A DNA stretch of 64,000 nt from CAWBRT01 sp963696525 (GTDB taxonomy: Bacteria > Acidobacteriota > Terriglobia > Terriglobales > Acidobacteriaceae): the NCBI GenBank assembly GCA_963696525.1, contig CAVOKO010000004.1:1-64000 (forward strand), in the 5' to 3' direction. The notes under the pieces were generated by a model. It did no database searches. It saw nothing but the letters and a program-made list of their open reading frames with translations, and was not told the origin of the DNA. A program made the position numbers and the translations under genes. The number at the start of each line of letters is the position of its first letter. Position 1 is the first letter of the stretch. Positions 7,429-14,788 of this stretch are shown one piece after another.

Positions 7429-8244
7429 TCAGTCTCCAGCACCGTCATATTGATCTAAGTTAGGCTTGGCGTTAGACCGTGCATACTCTATAGCAGCGTC
7501 CGTATCGTTGCCGTAGTCCAGTAGATTGCTGTCAGTATCTTCGTCACTGTCACTATCACTGTCTTCTAACGGATGCACTGGAAGCAATGGTGTCTTCTTG
7601 ACTACGCGAAATGGATTGTCATTAATGGTGTCAGAAGTCTGTGATGTCTGTGGCAGCATTCGTATGGTCTTAGCGCGTTTTGGTTCCGCTTTCTTCTTAG
7701 CTGGCTTCTTGGCTGGCTTCTGGTGTTGCGCGTCATACTCTTTGTCAGTCACAGTAACCAGTGCCGCCGTTTCCGTGTCACTGGCACGCTTCCGTTTCAG
7801 TTCAGCAGCAATGGTTTCTTGTAGGTGTTCCAACTCTTCAATGCTGAAATCGTTGGCAACGATTTCTCTACTGACTTGCTGGTAGGTCAAGGCGTCACTG
7901 GTTGATGCTGACTTCGCTTTTGGTTTAGGAGAACTTTGTTCTCCTTTTGGTTTTGGTGTCCGTGCCAGCCGATTAATATAATCCTGTTGAAGTTTAGTTG
8001 TGGCATGGAACCAATGTTCTTGCCAGCGCTTCCAACTCGTGCAATCGTCAAGCAAGGAACCTTTTGGTAACTCACGATAATGCTTTCGTGTTTTAGCAAA
8101 GAACTCTCTATAGTCCGAGAGTTTTTCACCAGCCGCAATGTAGCCTACAACCGTGTCTGTGATTTTTATGCGTCCGTTTGTCACGAACTCATTGGCAAGC
8201 CGTAGGTCTTCTGGTAGCAAGCAACTCTTTATTGTCTGTGTCAT
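7429..8244 (-). CDS. hypothetical protein with charged, low-complexity tail
   Basis: First gene of the long minus-strand block, 271 aa. The N-terminal 90 residues look folded (GEKLSDYREFF, WKRWQEHWFHATTKL). The remainder is rich in Lys/Pro/Ala (PAKKPAKKKAEPKRAK) and ends in an acidic Ser-Asp stretch (SDSDSDEDTDS). This could be a nucleic-acid-binding or DNA-associated protein; no family recognised. AAGGAAGCGT precedes the ATG. The palindrome GAGAACTTTGTTCTCC within the gene (7929-7944) recurs exactly 500 bases away in the control region. Confidence 0.65.
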   Translation of the reverse strand: MTQTIKSCLLPEDLRLANEFVTNGRIKITDTVVGYIAAGEKLSDYREFFAKTRKHYRELPKGSLLDDCTSWKRWQEHWFHATTKLQQDYINRLARTPKPKGEQSSPKPKAKSASTSDALTYQQVSREIVANDFSIEELEHLQETIAAELKRKRASDTETAALVTVTDKEYDAQHQKPAKKPAKKKAEPKRAKTIRMLPQTSQTSDTINDNPFRVVKKTPLLPVHPLEDSDSDSDEDTDSNLLDYGNDTDAAIEYARSNAKPNLDQYDGAGD

Positions 8245-8259
8245 ACGCTTCCTTATCTG

Positions 8260-8295
8260 GACGCCTAATAGTGCGTCCTATACTAATAGTGTAGG
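8260..8295. promoter_or_regulatory. two adjacent operator-like dyads
   Basis: GACGC-CTAATAGT-GCGTC (8260-8277) abuts CCTATAC-TAATA-GTGTAGG (8277-8295, one mismatch in the arms). Both share the core CTAATAGT, with centres about 17 bases apart. They lie 16-51 bases upstream of the first minus-strand gene, a natural place for a repressor or activator of that block. Confidence 0.5.
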
Positions 8296-8322
8296 TATTC
8301 AAATAACCTTCAATATCAAAAT

Positions 8323-8336
8323 ATTCGCGCGCGAAT
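8323..8336. promoter_or_regulatory. 14-bp perfect palindrome
   Basis: ATTCGCGCGCGAAT is a perfect 14-bp palindrome upstream of the minus-strand block, next to the two CTAATAGT dyads. It is a candidate binding site for a dimeric regulator such as the HTH proteins at 4537 or 8815. Confidence 0.4.
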
Positions 8337-8407
8337 TGGTGTGAATATTGCCAATGTTTGCGGAAAATTAAGCAATCGCTAATTAGTTGAGCGAGCCCGT
8401 TGGGCTG

Positions 8408-8443
8408 GGGCAGGAGCTGCCCGAAAAAGAGAACTTTGTTCTC
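8408..8443. repeat. two tandem short hairpins
   Basis: GGGCAG-GAG-CTGCCC (8408-8422) is followed by GAGAAC-TTT-GTTCTC (8429-8443). The second hairpin with its next C is identical to 7929-7944 inside the first minus-strand gene. Role unknown. Confidence 0.4.
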
Positions 8444-8458
8444 CCCTGCCGCGCGAAC

Positions 8459-8477
8459 GGGCAGGGCAGGGGCAGGG
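8459..8477 (+). repeat. G-quadruplex-forming motif
   Basis: Four G-runs separated by two-base CA loops: GGG-CA-GGG-CA-GGGG-CA-GGG. Such short loops favour a stable intramolecular quadruplex on the plus strand. It merges into the tandem repeats that follow. Confidence 0.6.
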
Positions 8478-8553
8478 CGCGAACAGGCAGGGGCAGGGCA
8501 CGACAGGCAGGGCGCGAACAGGCAGGGGCAGGGCGCGACAGGCAGGGCGCGAA
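8475..8553 (+). repeat. 35-base tandem repeat, 2.3 copies
   Basis: Units at 8475-8509 and 8510-8544 differ at one base (A/G), and a partial third copy (GGGCGCGAA) runs to 8553. The unit is G-rich, with GGCAGGGGCAGGGC and ACAGGCA parts. It could be an iteron array or a simple expansion. It is not a CRISPR, because there are no spacers. Confidence 0.7.
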
Positions 8554-8814
8554 TGATCGAGCAAAAGGCAGGTGCTGGACTATCACCGAGCCATCAGGAA
8601 CGCTTCTCAGGGCAACTGTGCGCCAGATTTTAACGGTTCTGGAGCCGCACGAACAGGTTCGGGCGAAAGCGCGTCTGATCTAGTTCCTGTCCGTTCGCAG
8701 ATTGTGTTCGATCACCAGATCAGGTCTGCCGGTTGCCACAAACATCGCGCGAATCTCTGATCCCGACAACCAATGGAACTACGACTACGGGAGTATTAGT
8801 AAGTAGGAGTGATT

Positions 8815-9030
8815 ATGAAATTAACGGTGAAACAATTCGCGAAACTGAAACAGATGAGTGACCAGTCAGCGTCCAATAAACTTAGGAGTCTGTGCCGGAA
8901 CGGTTTTATCACAGCGGGGAAACAGAAGCACGCCACCGACCGTCCTTTGAACGGTAGGGCTGGTAACGGACGCACTCTTGTCTATAACATCCCTGACATT
9001 ACTGCAATAGTTTTGGGATTGAAAGCATAG
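8815..9030 (+). CDS. small winged-helix-like DNA-binding protein
   Basis: A 71-residue basic protein whose sequence (FAKLKQM, SASNKLRSLCRNGFITAGK, GRTLVYNI) suggests a winged-helix fold with a recognition helix and a wing. It is transcribed away from the long minus-strand block across the control region, the usual place for a phage or plasmid repressor/control protein. TAGGAG lies five bases before the ATG; the in-frame GTG at 8809 overlaps that site and is rejected. Confidence 0.6.
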   Translation: MKLTVKQFAKLKQMSDQSASNKLRSLCRNGFITAGKQKHATDRPLNGRAGNGRTLVYNIPDITAIVLGLKA

Positions 9031-9046
9031 ATGAAACAAATATATA
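9019..9046 (+). promoter_or_regulatory. possible sigma-70-type promoter
   Basis: TTGAAA (9019-9024) and TATATA (9041-9046) are separated by 16 bases, followed by a very AT-rich stretch. It would serve the two small paralogues at 9148 and 9366. Visual match only. Confidence 0.35.
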
Positions 9047-9129
9047 CCTTAATAATCTATTCGTTCTTCTTCCTTCTTTATATAGTAATAAAGCCATGTT
9101 CATATTTGTTTATAGATACATTTGTTTGA
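9031..9129 (+). CDS. possible very small membrane peptide (32 aa)
   Basis: An open frame that begins directly after the stop of the winged-helix gene (TAG-ATG) and encodes a 32-residue, almost wholly hydrophobic peptide (LIIYSFFFLLYIVI core). No good ribosome site is present. It could be a one-span membrane peptide or only an AT-rich promoter stretch. Low confidence. Confidence 0.25.
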   Translation: MKQIYTLIIYSFFFLLYIVIKPCSYLFIDTFV

Positions 9130-9147
9130 TGACCCTATGGAGTTAAG

Positions 9148-9342
9148 ATGAAAACCCAACTTGAGAAGTTCACGACCGAGTTAGACAAAACCAAGACCGC
9201 GTATACAGAGGTCAACGTCCCGATTCCCGATGAAGATTACGGTGACGAGCTACTGACTATCATCACAGCCCAAGGTAGGGATTTCTTCTTTGACGGTTTG
9301 ACCGGCGAGTTTGACCACGCCGATTTGGGTTCGATTAATTAG
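9148..9342 (+). CDS. small acidic hypothetical protein
   Basis: A 64-residue acidic protein starting MKTQLEKFTTELDKTK and ending in a Phe/Asp-rich tail. GGAG stands five bases before the ATG. Residues 1-42 are clearly paralogous to the start of the next gene (KTQL..FT..LDK.K..Y...ELL..IT). Function unknown. Confidence 0.55.
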   Translation: MKTQLEKFTTELDKTKTAYTEVNVPIPDEDYGDELLTIITAQGRDFFFDGLTGEFDHADLGSIN

Positions 9343-9365
9343 TAGGAGATACCGAGACACGAAAA

Positions 9366-9686
9366 ATGAAAAAGACGCAGCTTCAGATTTTCACGGACGC
9401 ACTGGACAAGCTCAAACTTGACTACGATGAGCATACATTTCCGGTCGGTGATGATGAGTTATTAGTTGTCATTACGACGCCACAGATTATCGTGAGGTCA
9501 TGCGCAAACTGGGGGGTGCCGTCCTCGAAAGCCATTAGCAACCTTGCGTTTGTTTGCTTCAAGGATTTCCAAAAACCTATGCTGCACAATTCCCGCACTT
9601 TCAATCCCATAGGTAGAGAGCGCAATCGCCTGACGGTCGGCGATCTTCATTGCGGAAAATACCCAGCAATATTGAGAAAACGCTAA
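9366..9686 (+). pseudogene. chimeric copy of the preceding small gene, broken at about 9486
   Basis: The first 40 residues (to ELLVVITTPQ) are a paralogue of the 64-residue protein upstream. From about base 9486 the similarity stops abruptly and a different, higher-GC sequence continues the frame to 106 residues. This looks like a recombination junction, possibly the right end of the AT-rich element. AGGAG is present 18 bases upstream of the ATG. Whether the chimera is expressed is unknown. Confidence 0.5.
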
Positions 9687-9726
9687 TCGACCGATCCGGA
9701 TCGATGTAGCGTTTCGGAGGATACTC

Positions 9727-9927
9727 ATGCACGTTCGGCCGGAATTCAGAGAAATCCTAATCGCCCAAAGAATTCGCCACTGGCACAGCATCACCCGTTG
9801 CCGCCTCATTGCGCCCAAGATACCGCCCTCGCGGGCGCGAAAGAACTATTGGCGGCTTTGCAAGAGCTACCCCGAGGTGATGGCAAAGCTCGGACTGACC
9901 GAGGCGTCGGTCTACGATCCCTTATGA
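9727..9927 (+). CDS. small basic hypothetical protein
   Basis: A 66-residue basic protein (RIRHWHSITRCRL, NYWRLCKSYPEVMAKLG) with GGAGGATACTC before the ATG. Its stop overlaps the start of the next gene (ATGA), so the two are coupled. No family recognised; the base composition is closer to the chromosomal part than to the left element. Confidence 0.5.
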   Translation: MHVRPEFREILIAQRIRHWHSITRCRLIAPKIPPSRARKNYWRLCKSYPEVMAKLGLTEASVYDPL

Positions 9928-10145
9928 CGGACCGGAAGAAACGATATCCCTGCCAAATGGACGCGGAGGGCGGAGTCATCCGGAGCACGTATAAACCTCG
10001 CAAATGCTGTGGGGCTCCAACATATCATTACGTCGTCTACGACGGCAAAAAATACTATTTGTGTGCCGCGCACTTGGCGACGAGCGGACTTCTCAATATG
10101 GACGGGGAGGGTCTGGATACCATCGAGGAGTCGATAAAGCGATGA
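9924..10145 (+). CDS. small Cys-containing hypothetical protein
   Basis: A 73-residue protein with KCCGAPTYHYVVYDGKKYYLC, which suggests a zinc knuckle of the kind seen in small phage or GcrA-like proteins. It starts within the ATGA overlap with the previous gene. Function not assigned. Confidence 0.5.
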   Translation: MTDRKKRYPCQMDAEGGVIRSTYKPRKCCGAPTYHYVVYDGKKYYLCAAHLATSGLLNMDGEGLDTIEESIKR

Positions 10146-10190
10146 TCCGGCCAAATTGCTGACGGCATCCGAGGCCCAGAGCGGACGCTC

Positions 10191-10436
10191 TTGCCGCGAA
10201 CCCGGCTAGGCGCTTTCGCGGCAGTCCAAGCGTTCGATAAATTCCACGAACGCCGAAAATTCCGTATCCGGGCGGAAATGCCCATCTCGCCAAGCAAATC
10301 GTTTCGTGCTTGCCCCGGCGGTGTCGCCAAAGACGACCTGCTAGATGCGGCCGCGGCGGCTTGGACGGCGCTCTGGATCGATGGCGCGCAAGTGGATAGT
10401 CGTGAATATGCCGGCGAAGAACAGCAGGGTCAGTAA
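10191..10436 (+). pseudogene. possible DUF429 C-terminal remnant
   Basis: The frame contains AKDDLLDAAAAAWTAL, which resembles the conserved C-terminal end of DUF429 proteins, but no ribosome site or N-terminal domain is present. The surrounding 10146-10589 otherwise shows nothing recognisable. A decayed fragment is the best reading; it could also be chance. Confidence 0.3.
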
Positions 10437-10589
10437 CTCGCAGATTGAACCGAACTGGGTGATTGAGATGATTGACCGGCCGAGCATCCTGCGCTCGTGC
10501 CAACGGCCGGCGGAATAAGCACGAAGTTCTGAAACGTTCAGTATTAAACATCGCAGGCCGATTTCAGCGCCTGCGACCGGGAGAAATCA

Positions 10590-11312
10590 ATGAACAAAAG
10601 AACGATTACGATCGAGGAACTCGCCGACGGCCGAGTGCGCGTGACTGTGGACGGGCCGCAGTTCGTCGCGAACGGCGTCAATCTTTCCACCCGTACCATC
10701 GGCGTTCACCAGCTGGCAGACTTCGCGCCCGACAGCCAAGATTTGAAGACCTACGCATCCGCGCATTGCACAGCCGGCGATAATTGGCATAGCTCAAAGA
10801 GCGGTTGCGATGGCACATGCCACGATCCCGGCTGCGGGAATCCGGCCGATTTCTTCGTGCATTGGAGGACCGAGGATGGACGCGAGCAATGCGAACCGTT
10901 TTGCAAGTGGCATGCTTCCGCTACCACATCCTTAGTCGGCGAAGCGGTGCTGAACGCGCTGTGGTACGGGGTGACGGATGACCTCCGCTTCTGGACCGGA
11001 GCGGACGTCTTGCCTAGCGGAGAGCTGCGGTGCGACCGGCACTACAAAGCCGTGGATCCCGACGGCGACCTTGGGTGGGCGCGCTGCACCAACCCAGCAG
11101 CCCTGCGAGTCAGGGTCACGCCCGTCGAGACGCTGATGGCAACGGGCGGTTCGGCGAAGGTCACTTACATGCCGCTGCCTGACAAAGCGCACGAAGCTCA
11201 CATGTGTGCCGAGTGCTACGAAATCGACCGGAAATCGGCGGGCACCGAGGGCAATCCAGCGAATATCGAATTGGTCGCCGAACTGAGACCCGCACGATCG
11301 GCACTGACCTAG
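10590..11312 (+). CDS. hypothetical Cys/His-rich protein
   Basis: A 240-residue soluble protein with many paired Cys/His residues (CDGTCHDPGC, CEPFCKWH, CDRHYK, CAECYEI), probably binding several zinc ions. GGGAGAAATCA precedes the ATG. No domain family recognised. Its 3' end lies about 27 bases before the truncated hydrolase remnant, so it may mark the inner edge of the inserted material. Confidence 0.6.
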   Translation: MNKRTITIEELADGRVRVTVDGPQFVANGVNLSTRTIGVHQLADFAPDSQDLKTYASAHCTAGDNWHSSKSGCDGTCHDPGCGNPADFFVHWRTEDGREQCEPFCKWHASATTSLVGEAVLNALWYGVTDDLRFWTGADVLPSGELRCDRHYKAVDPDGDLGWARCTNPAALRVRVTPVETLMATGGSAKVTYMPLPDKAHEAHMCAECYEIDRKSAGTEGNPANIELVAELRPARSALT

Positions 11313-11338
11313 CCCACCAGCGCCGCAAGGCTCGAGCA

Positions 11339-11662
11339 AACTTCGGTCCGGAGGTGACCGCTCTGGTCCGCGAAGTGACAGATGACAAGTCTCTTGCTAA
11401 AGCGCATCGGAAACAGCTTCAGGTCGAGCACGCGCCAGGTTCTTCCAGCCGCGCCAAACAGCTGAAAATTGCAGACAAGATCTGCAATGTGCGCGATACC
11501 GCTGTCAGCCCTCCCGCAAATTGGCCGCTACGGCGTCGTCGCGATTATCTGGAATGGGCTGAAAAGGTAGTGGCTGGCTGCCGAGGTGTCAACGACCGGC
11601 TGGATCAGGCATTCGATCAGGCGATTGCCAAGGCCCGAGATGGCCTGGAGCTCAAGGCATAG
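11339..11662 (+). pseudogene. 5'-truncated HD-type (p)ppGpp hydrolase (MESH1-like) remnant
   Basis: About 108 codons match the C-terminal part of single-domain HD hydrolases related to RelA/SpoT: FGPEVTALVREVTDDKSL, a KRLQ.EHAP-like segment, KQLKIADKICNVRD and a DYLEWAEKVV helix. The N-terminal half with the HD metal site is absent. Upstream sequence in the same frame is unrelated and has no start signal. The enzyme would hydrolyse (p)ppGpp; this copy cannot. Truncation at the inner border of the accessory region suggests that insertion or deletion removed the 5' half. Confidence 0.65.
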
Positions 11663-11689
11663 TCAAAATTCACTGGCCTGGCGAGGGTG

Positions 11690-12496
11690 TTATCTATGCT
11701 GGGGCTCATCGGGTTGCCGTGCCTGTTTCACCATTTCTACCAGGACATTTCTGGTCTCCGCCGGACTGCTCACTTCCCGCATGAACGCGATACGTCCGCC
11801 GCGAACGCCCTCCTGGGTCTTTAGTCGAACGTGGAAGCCGAGTCGATCGATCGAAGTAATGGCCGCCTCCTGCGACTCGATGCCGGCAAAAACTCGCGCC
11901 AGGAGGACAAGCTCCGCCTTGTGATCGCTATTCATGTGCTGCATGATGCCAGCTGCAGCGTCCGCCAGCGGGTCCGGTTGCGCTCTCTCGTAGTCTGGGG
12001 CAGGAATCCAGCCCATCACACCGAATCCACCCACGTAGTAAACGCCCACCACTTCCATCCGATAGAAAGAAAAGTCCTCGTAGTCCACCCAGTATTTGCT
12101 GTTTTCGTAGCGGGACAGATAGAGTTTGCGCAATTCCGCCACCTCTGGTCCGCGCACCGCCAGAACGTTCCCCAACAACGTGACCCTGGAGGCGCCCAGG
12201 GGATCGCCGCTGGTATCAGGTTGCGTTACCAACAGGCTGGCGCGTGGGTCCACCAGCAGATTGTGGGTGTGCATGGCCATCGTGCTGATGAGAAAGACGG
12301 GGCGCCCACGCTCGTCGAGACCGTAAGGCATCACCGAACCGAAAGGGAAGCCCGGCTGTTTGCGGGAGAGGGTGGAGAGGCTGCCAATGCGGCCCAAGTA
12401 CACCAGGGTGCGAGCCCGCTCGGCGAACGAGGGCTCAGGGACCGAGGGCTGACCGGCGGGACCGCCAGTGTTTGCGTGCTTTCTCACTGAGGGCAA
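11690..12496 (-). CDS. HugZ-like pyridoxamine-phosphate-oxidase-fold protein with DUF2470-type domain
   Basis: A 268-residue split-barrel flavin/heme-binding family protein. Residues 25-170 form the PNPOx-like domain (LGRIGSLSTLS, GFPFGSVMPYGLD, PRASLLVTQPD), and the C-terminal 80 residues (IMQHMNSDHKAELVLLA) match the DUF2470/HugZ C-terminal domain. Related proteins bind heme or flavin, often in stress. It starts with TTG six bases after GGAGG. It is monocistronic between the accessory region and the pentose-phosphate genes, which run in the same direction. Confidence 0.85.
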   Translation of the reverse strand: MPSVRKHANTGGPAGQPSVPEPSFAERARTLVYLGRIGSLSTLSRKQPGFPFGSVMPYGLDERGRPVFLISTMAMHTHNLLVDPRASLLVTQPDTSGDPLGASRVTLLGNVLAVRGPEVAELRKLYLSRYENSKYWVDYEDFSFYRMEVVGVYYVGGFGVMGWIPAPDYERAQPDPLADAAAGIMQHMNSDHKAELVLLARVFAGIESQEAAITSIDRLGFHVRLKTQEGVRGGRIAFMREVSSPAETRNVLVEMVKQARQPDEPQHR

Positions 12497-12719
12497 TCCT
12501 TGCCTCCTTATCTTAGAAACATTGTGAATAGATGCGGCTTAGCGCTTCGGCGACCGTTTTTGTTCGGGATTCAGTCCCACCCCGCACCGCAGGCGCTGTT
12601 CGACTTTTCCCCCAGAGCCGATTTCAGGCGGGGGCGACCCTCGCTCCATGGTTCCGGTGCGGCTGGCTGGTACGGAGGTCTCTGAGGCTTTTCGGGCCAA
12701 GCTGGCGGGGCTGTCCTCT

Positions 12720-13397
12720 TTATGCATGGACGAAGACAGATCGCCGGCAGGCCAGCAAATCCCCAATACGGTTAATTTTGATGTCAGCTGGGGGATAAGA
12801 ACTCAGGATTTTGGGATCATGCGCATACCGTCCCTGCCTGGGGAAGACCGTAGTCACGCGGCTCTTCCACACTTTCTTGATTGCGTCCAGGATGCGGAGC
12901 TTGTCGTCGATCATCACATAATGACGCGCCGGATATATGCGCTCGACGTCGGCAAGCATCTCTTCTTTGTGGATGAAGACCAGCACCCGACCTCCGAAGG
13001 CTTGCCACAGGCCTGAGCGGCAGATTTTGCGTGGCTGGAAGACGGCGTCTCCATCGGACAGAATCACGACTTGTCCCCAGCGTTTAACCCTTTGAATGAC
13101 TTCGAAAACATGCGGATAAAGCCGTTTGGCAAACGGATATTCCACCAGCCAGTTTGCAACCCGTAATAGCCGTGGATCGTGCAGGTGCTCTAGCCGGTAG
13201 CGCTCCAGTGCGCCCAGGTAGTCGGCGTAGCCGACTTCTTTGCGCAACTCTTCGAAGATTGTGATGTAGCGCTCGCGGGCCCGGCGTCCGTAGCCGCGGG
13301 CGAGGTGATGGTACAAATCTCTCTGGATCCGATCGTTGTCAAGCAGCGTATTGTCCACGTCGAAGAGAAAAACCAGATCACGCTTTGGCGTTTTCAT
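12720..13397 (-). CDS. HAD-family hydrolase
   Basis: A 225-residue haloacid-dehalogenase-like phosphatase. Motif I is FLFDVDNTLLDND, motif II is VVILSDGD, and the acidic motif IV is YVMIDDKLRILDAI. Substrate unknown; its place after zwf suggests a sugar phosphate. The start ATG overlaps the zwf stop (ATGA) and AGGAAGAG lies within the zwf end, so it is translationally coupled. An in-frame start 30 bases upstream is rejected because it lies inside zwf. Confidence 0.85.
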   Translation of the reverse strand: MKTPKRDLVFLFDVDNTLLDNDRIQRDLYHHLARGYGRRARERYITIFEELRKEVGYADYLGALERYRLEHLHDPRLLRVANWLVEYPFAKRLYPHVFEVIQRVKRWGQVVILSDGDAVFQPRKICRSGLWQAFGGRVLVFIHKEEMLADVERIYPARHYVMIDDKLRILDAIKKVWKSRVTTVFPRQGRYAHDPKILSSYPPADIKINRIGDLLACRRSVFVHA

Positions 13398-14788
13398 TTC
13401 TCTTCCTGAGCCTGCGGATTGATCCACGGTCCGTCTGCAGCGATGATCGCGTCAGCCTCTTTCGGCCCCCAGCTGCGGCGCTTGTAGGGGAGAGCCCGGT
13501 GGTGGGTCTTAAGGACTGGATCGACCACCGCCCAGGCGGCCTCAACTGCGTCCTCACGGGTGAAGAGCGCTCCATCGCCGGTCATGGCGTCGCCCAAAAG
13601 CCGCTCGTAGGGCGCTTCCTCTCCCGGCCGTTCTTCGAGCAGGTAGAGCTCTCGCTGCTCCCCGACGAACTCCTTCCCTGCGAGCTTGACGCGAGCGGCG
13701 AGGGCGATGGCCGCGCTGGGGGAGAGCCGGAAGCGCAGGTAGTTGGCCAGACCCGTCGTCGGCGCTGAGTCGGCGAAAAGCCTCTGCGGCGGCGGCTTCA
13801 GCTCCACCAGAACCTCGGTCGCGGTTTCGGCCAGGTATTTGCCGGAGCGCAGATACCACGGCACCCCGTCCCAGCGCCATGAGTCGATGAAAAGCCGCAG
13901 GGCGCAGAAAGTCTCGACGTCGGAGTTCTTCGCCACATCTGGCTCCTTCCGGTAGCCAGCGTACTGGCCGCGCACCAAGTCGTCGGGCTGCAGAGGGCGC
14001 ATGGCTTGAAAGACCTTGGCTTTCTCGGTATGCACGGCTCCAAAGTCCCTACCGGCCGGCGGCTCCATGGCAAGCAGCGCGACGATCTGGAAGAGGTGGT
14101 TCTCGATCACGTCGCGCAGACAGCCGGCGGTTTCGTAAAACGCGCCGCGCTTTCCCACGCCGAAATCCTCGGATAGGGTTATCTGGACGCTGGCCACGTA
14201 GTTGCGGTTCCAGATCGGCTCCAGGAACGAATTGGCGAAGCGGAAATAGAGGATATTCATGATCGCCTCCTTCCCGAGGAAGTGGTCGATGCGGAAGATC
14301 GAGTCTTCCGGGAACACCGTGTGCGCAACTTGGTTGAGCTCCCGCGCGGAGGCCAGGTCGCGTCCGAACGGCTTTTCGACAATGACGCGCGCATGCTCGG
14401 CCAAGTTCGCGGCACCGAGTCCTTTGATCACCGTCTCAAAGAGCGAGGGCGGAATCGCGAGGTAGTGCGCCGGGCGCCGAGCGCTACCCAGCGCCTCTTT
14501 TATCGCCGTGAACGTGCCCGGGTCTTTATAGTCCCCACTCACGTACCGGAGCAGGGACAGAAGATGGTGGAGGGCACGCTGGTTATCGATCCCGCCCGAT
14601 CGCTTTATGCTGTCCGTCACGCGCTTGTGCAGACGCGCCAGACTCCACTTCGGGAAGGCGACGCCGATCACCGGGACCTTGAGAGTGCCTCGTTTCACCA
14701 TCGCGTAGAGTGCCGGGAAGATCATCTTGTGGGCGAGATCGCCCGTCACACCGAAGAGCACCAGCGCGTCTGAACGGGAGGCGGTCAT
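13394..14788 (-). CDS. zwf: glucose-6-phosphate 1-dehydrogenase
   Basis: Oxidises glucose-6-phosphate to 6-phosphogluconolactone with reduction of NAD(P), the entry of the oxidative pentose-phosphate pathway. The 464-residue length is typical. The N-terminal Rossmann motif is LFGVTGDLAHK, and the active-site signature RIDHFLGKEA is at residues 166-175. EKPFGRD is also present. The start overlaps the gnd stop by one base (TGATG), and a HAD phosphatase follows with an ATGA overlap, so gnd-zwf-HAD form a tight operon. Confidence 0.95.
   Translation of the reverse strand: MTASRSDALVLFGVTGDLAHKMIFPALYAMVKRGTLKVPVIGVAFPKWSLARLHKRVTDSIKRSGGIDNQRALHHLLSLLRYVSGDYKDPGTFTAIKEALGSARRPAHYLAIPPSLFETVIKGLGAANLAEHARVIVEKPFGRDLASARELNQVAHTVFPEDSIFRIDHFLGKEAIMNILYFRFANSFLEPIWNRNYVASVQITLSEDFGVGKRGAFYETAGCLRDVIENHLFQIVALLAMEPPAGRDFGAVHTEKAKVFQAMRPLQPDDLVRGQYAGYRKEPDVAKNSDVETFCALRLFIDSWRWDGVPWYLRSGKYLAETATEVLVELKPPPQRLFADSAPTTGLANYLRFRLSPSAAIALAARVKLAGKEFVGEQRELYLLEERPGEEAPYERLLGDAMTGDGALFTREDAVEAAWAVVDPVLKTHHRALPYKRRSWGPKEADAIIAADGPWINPQAQEEK

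Larger units (their letters stand above)
8245..8814. other. non-coding control region of the element (possible origin)
   Basis: 570 bases separate the divergent minus- and plus-strand blocks. They contain two adjacent dyads, a 14-bp palindrome, two hairpins, a G-quadruplex motif and 35-base tandem repeats (listed separately). The stretch 8554-8790 is unrepetitive apart from scattered GATC sites. Open frames over the repeats have no ribosome sites and reflect the repeat itself. The layout suggests a combined promoter/operator and replication-origin region; this is inference. Confidence 0.5.

Noticed and set aside
8475..8553. CRISPR array
   Set aside because: The 35-base units are directly adjacent with no spacers, and there are no cas genes in the window.
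8387..8683. Plus- and minus-strand open frames over the G-rich repeats
   Set aside because: No ribosome sites, and the sequence is a consequence of the 35-base tandem repeats (Arg/Ala/Gly/Pro-only proteins).
9662..9681. AGCAATATTGAG as a regulon site
   Set aside because: Lacks the GTG start and CAGAC end and has no gene at a suitable distance.
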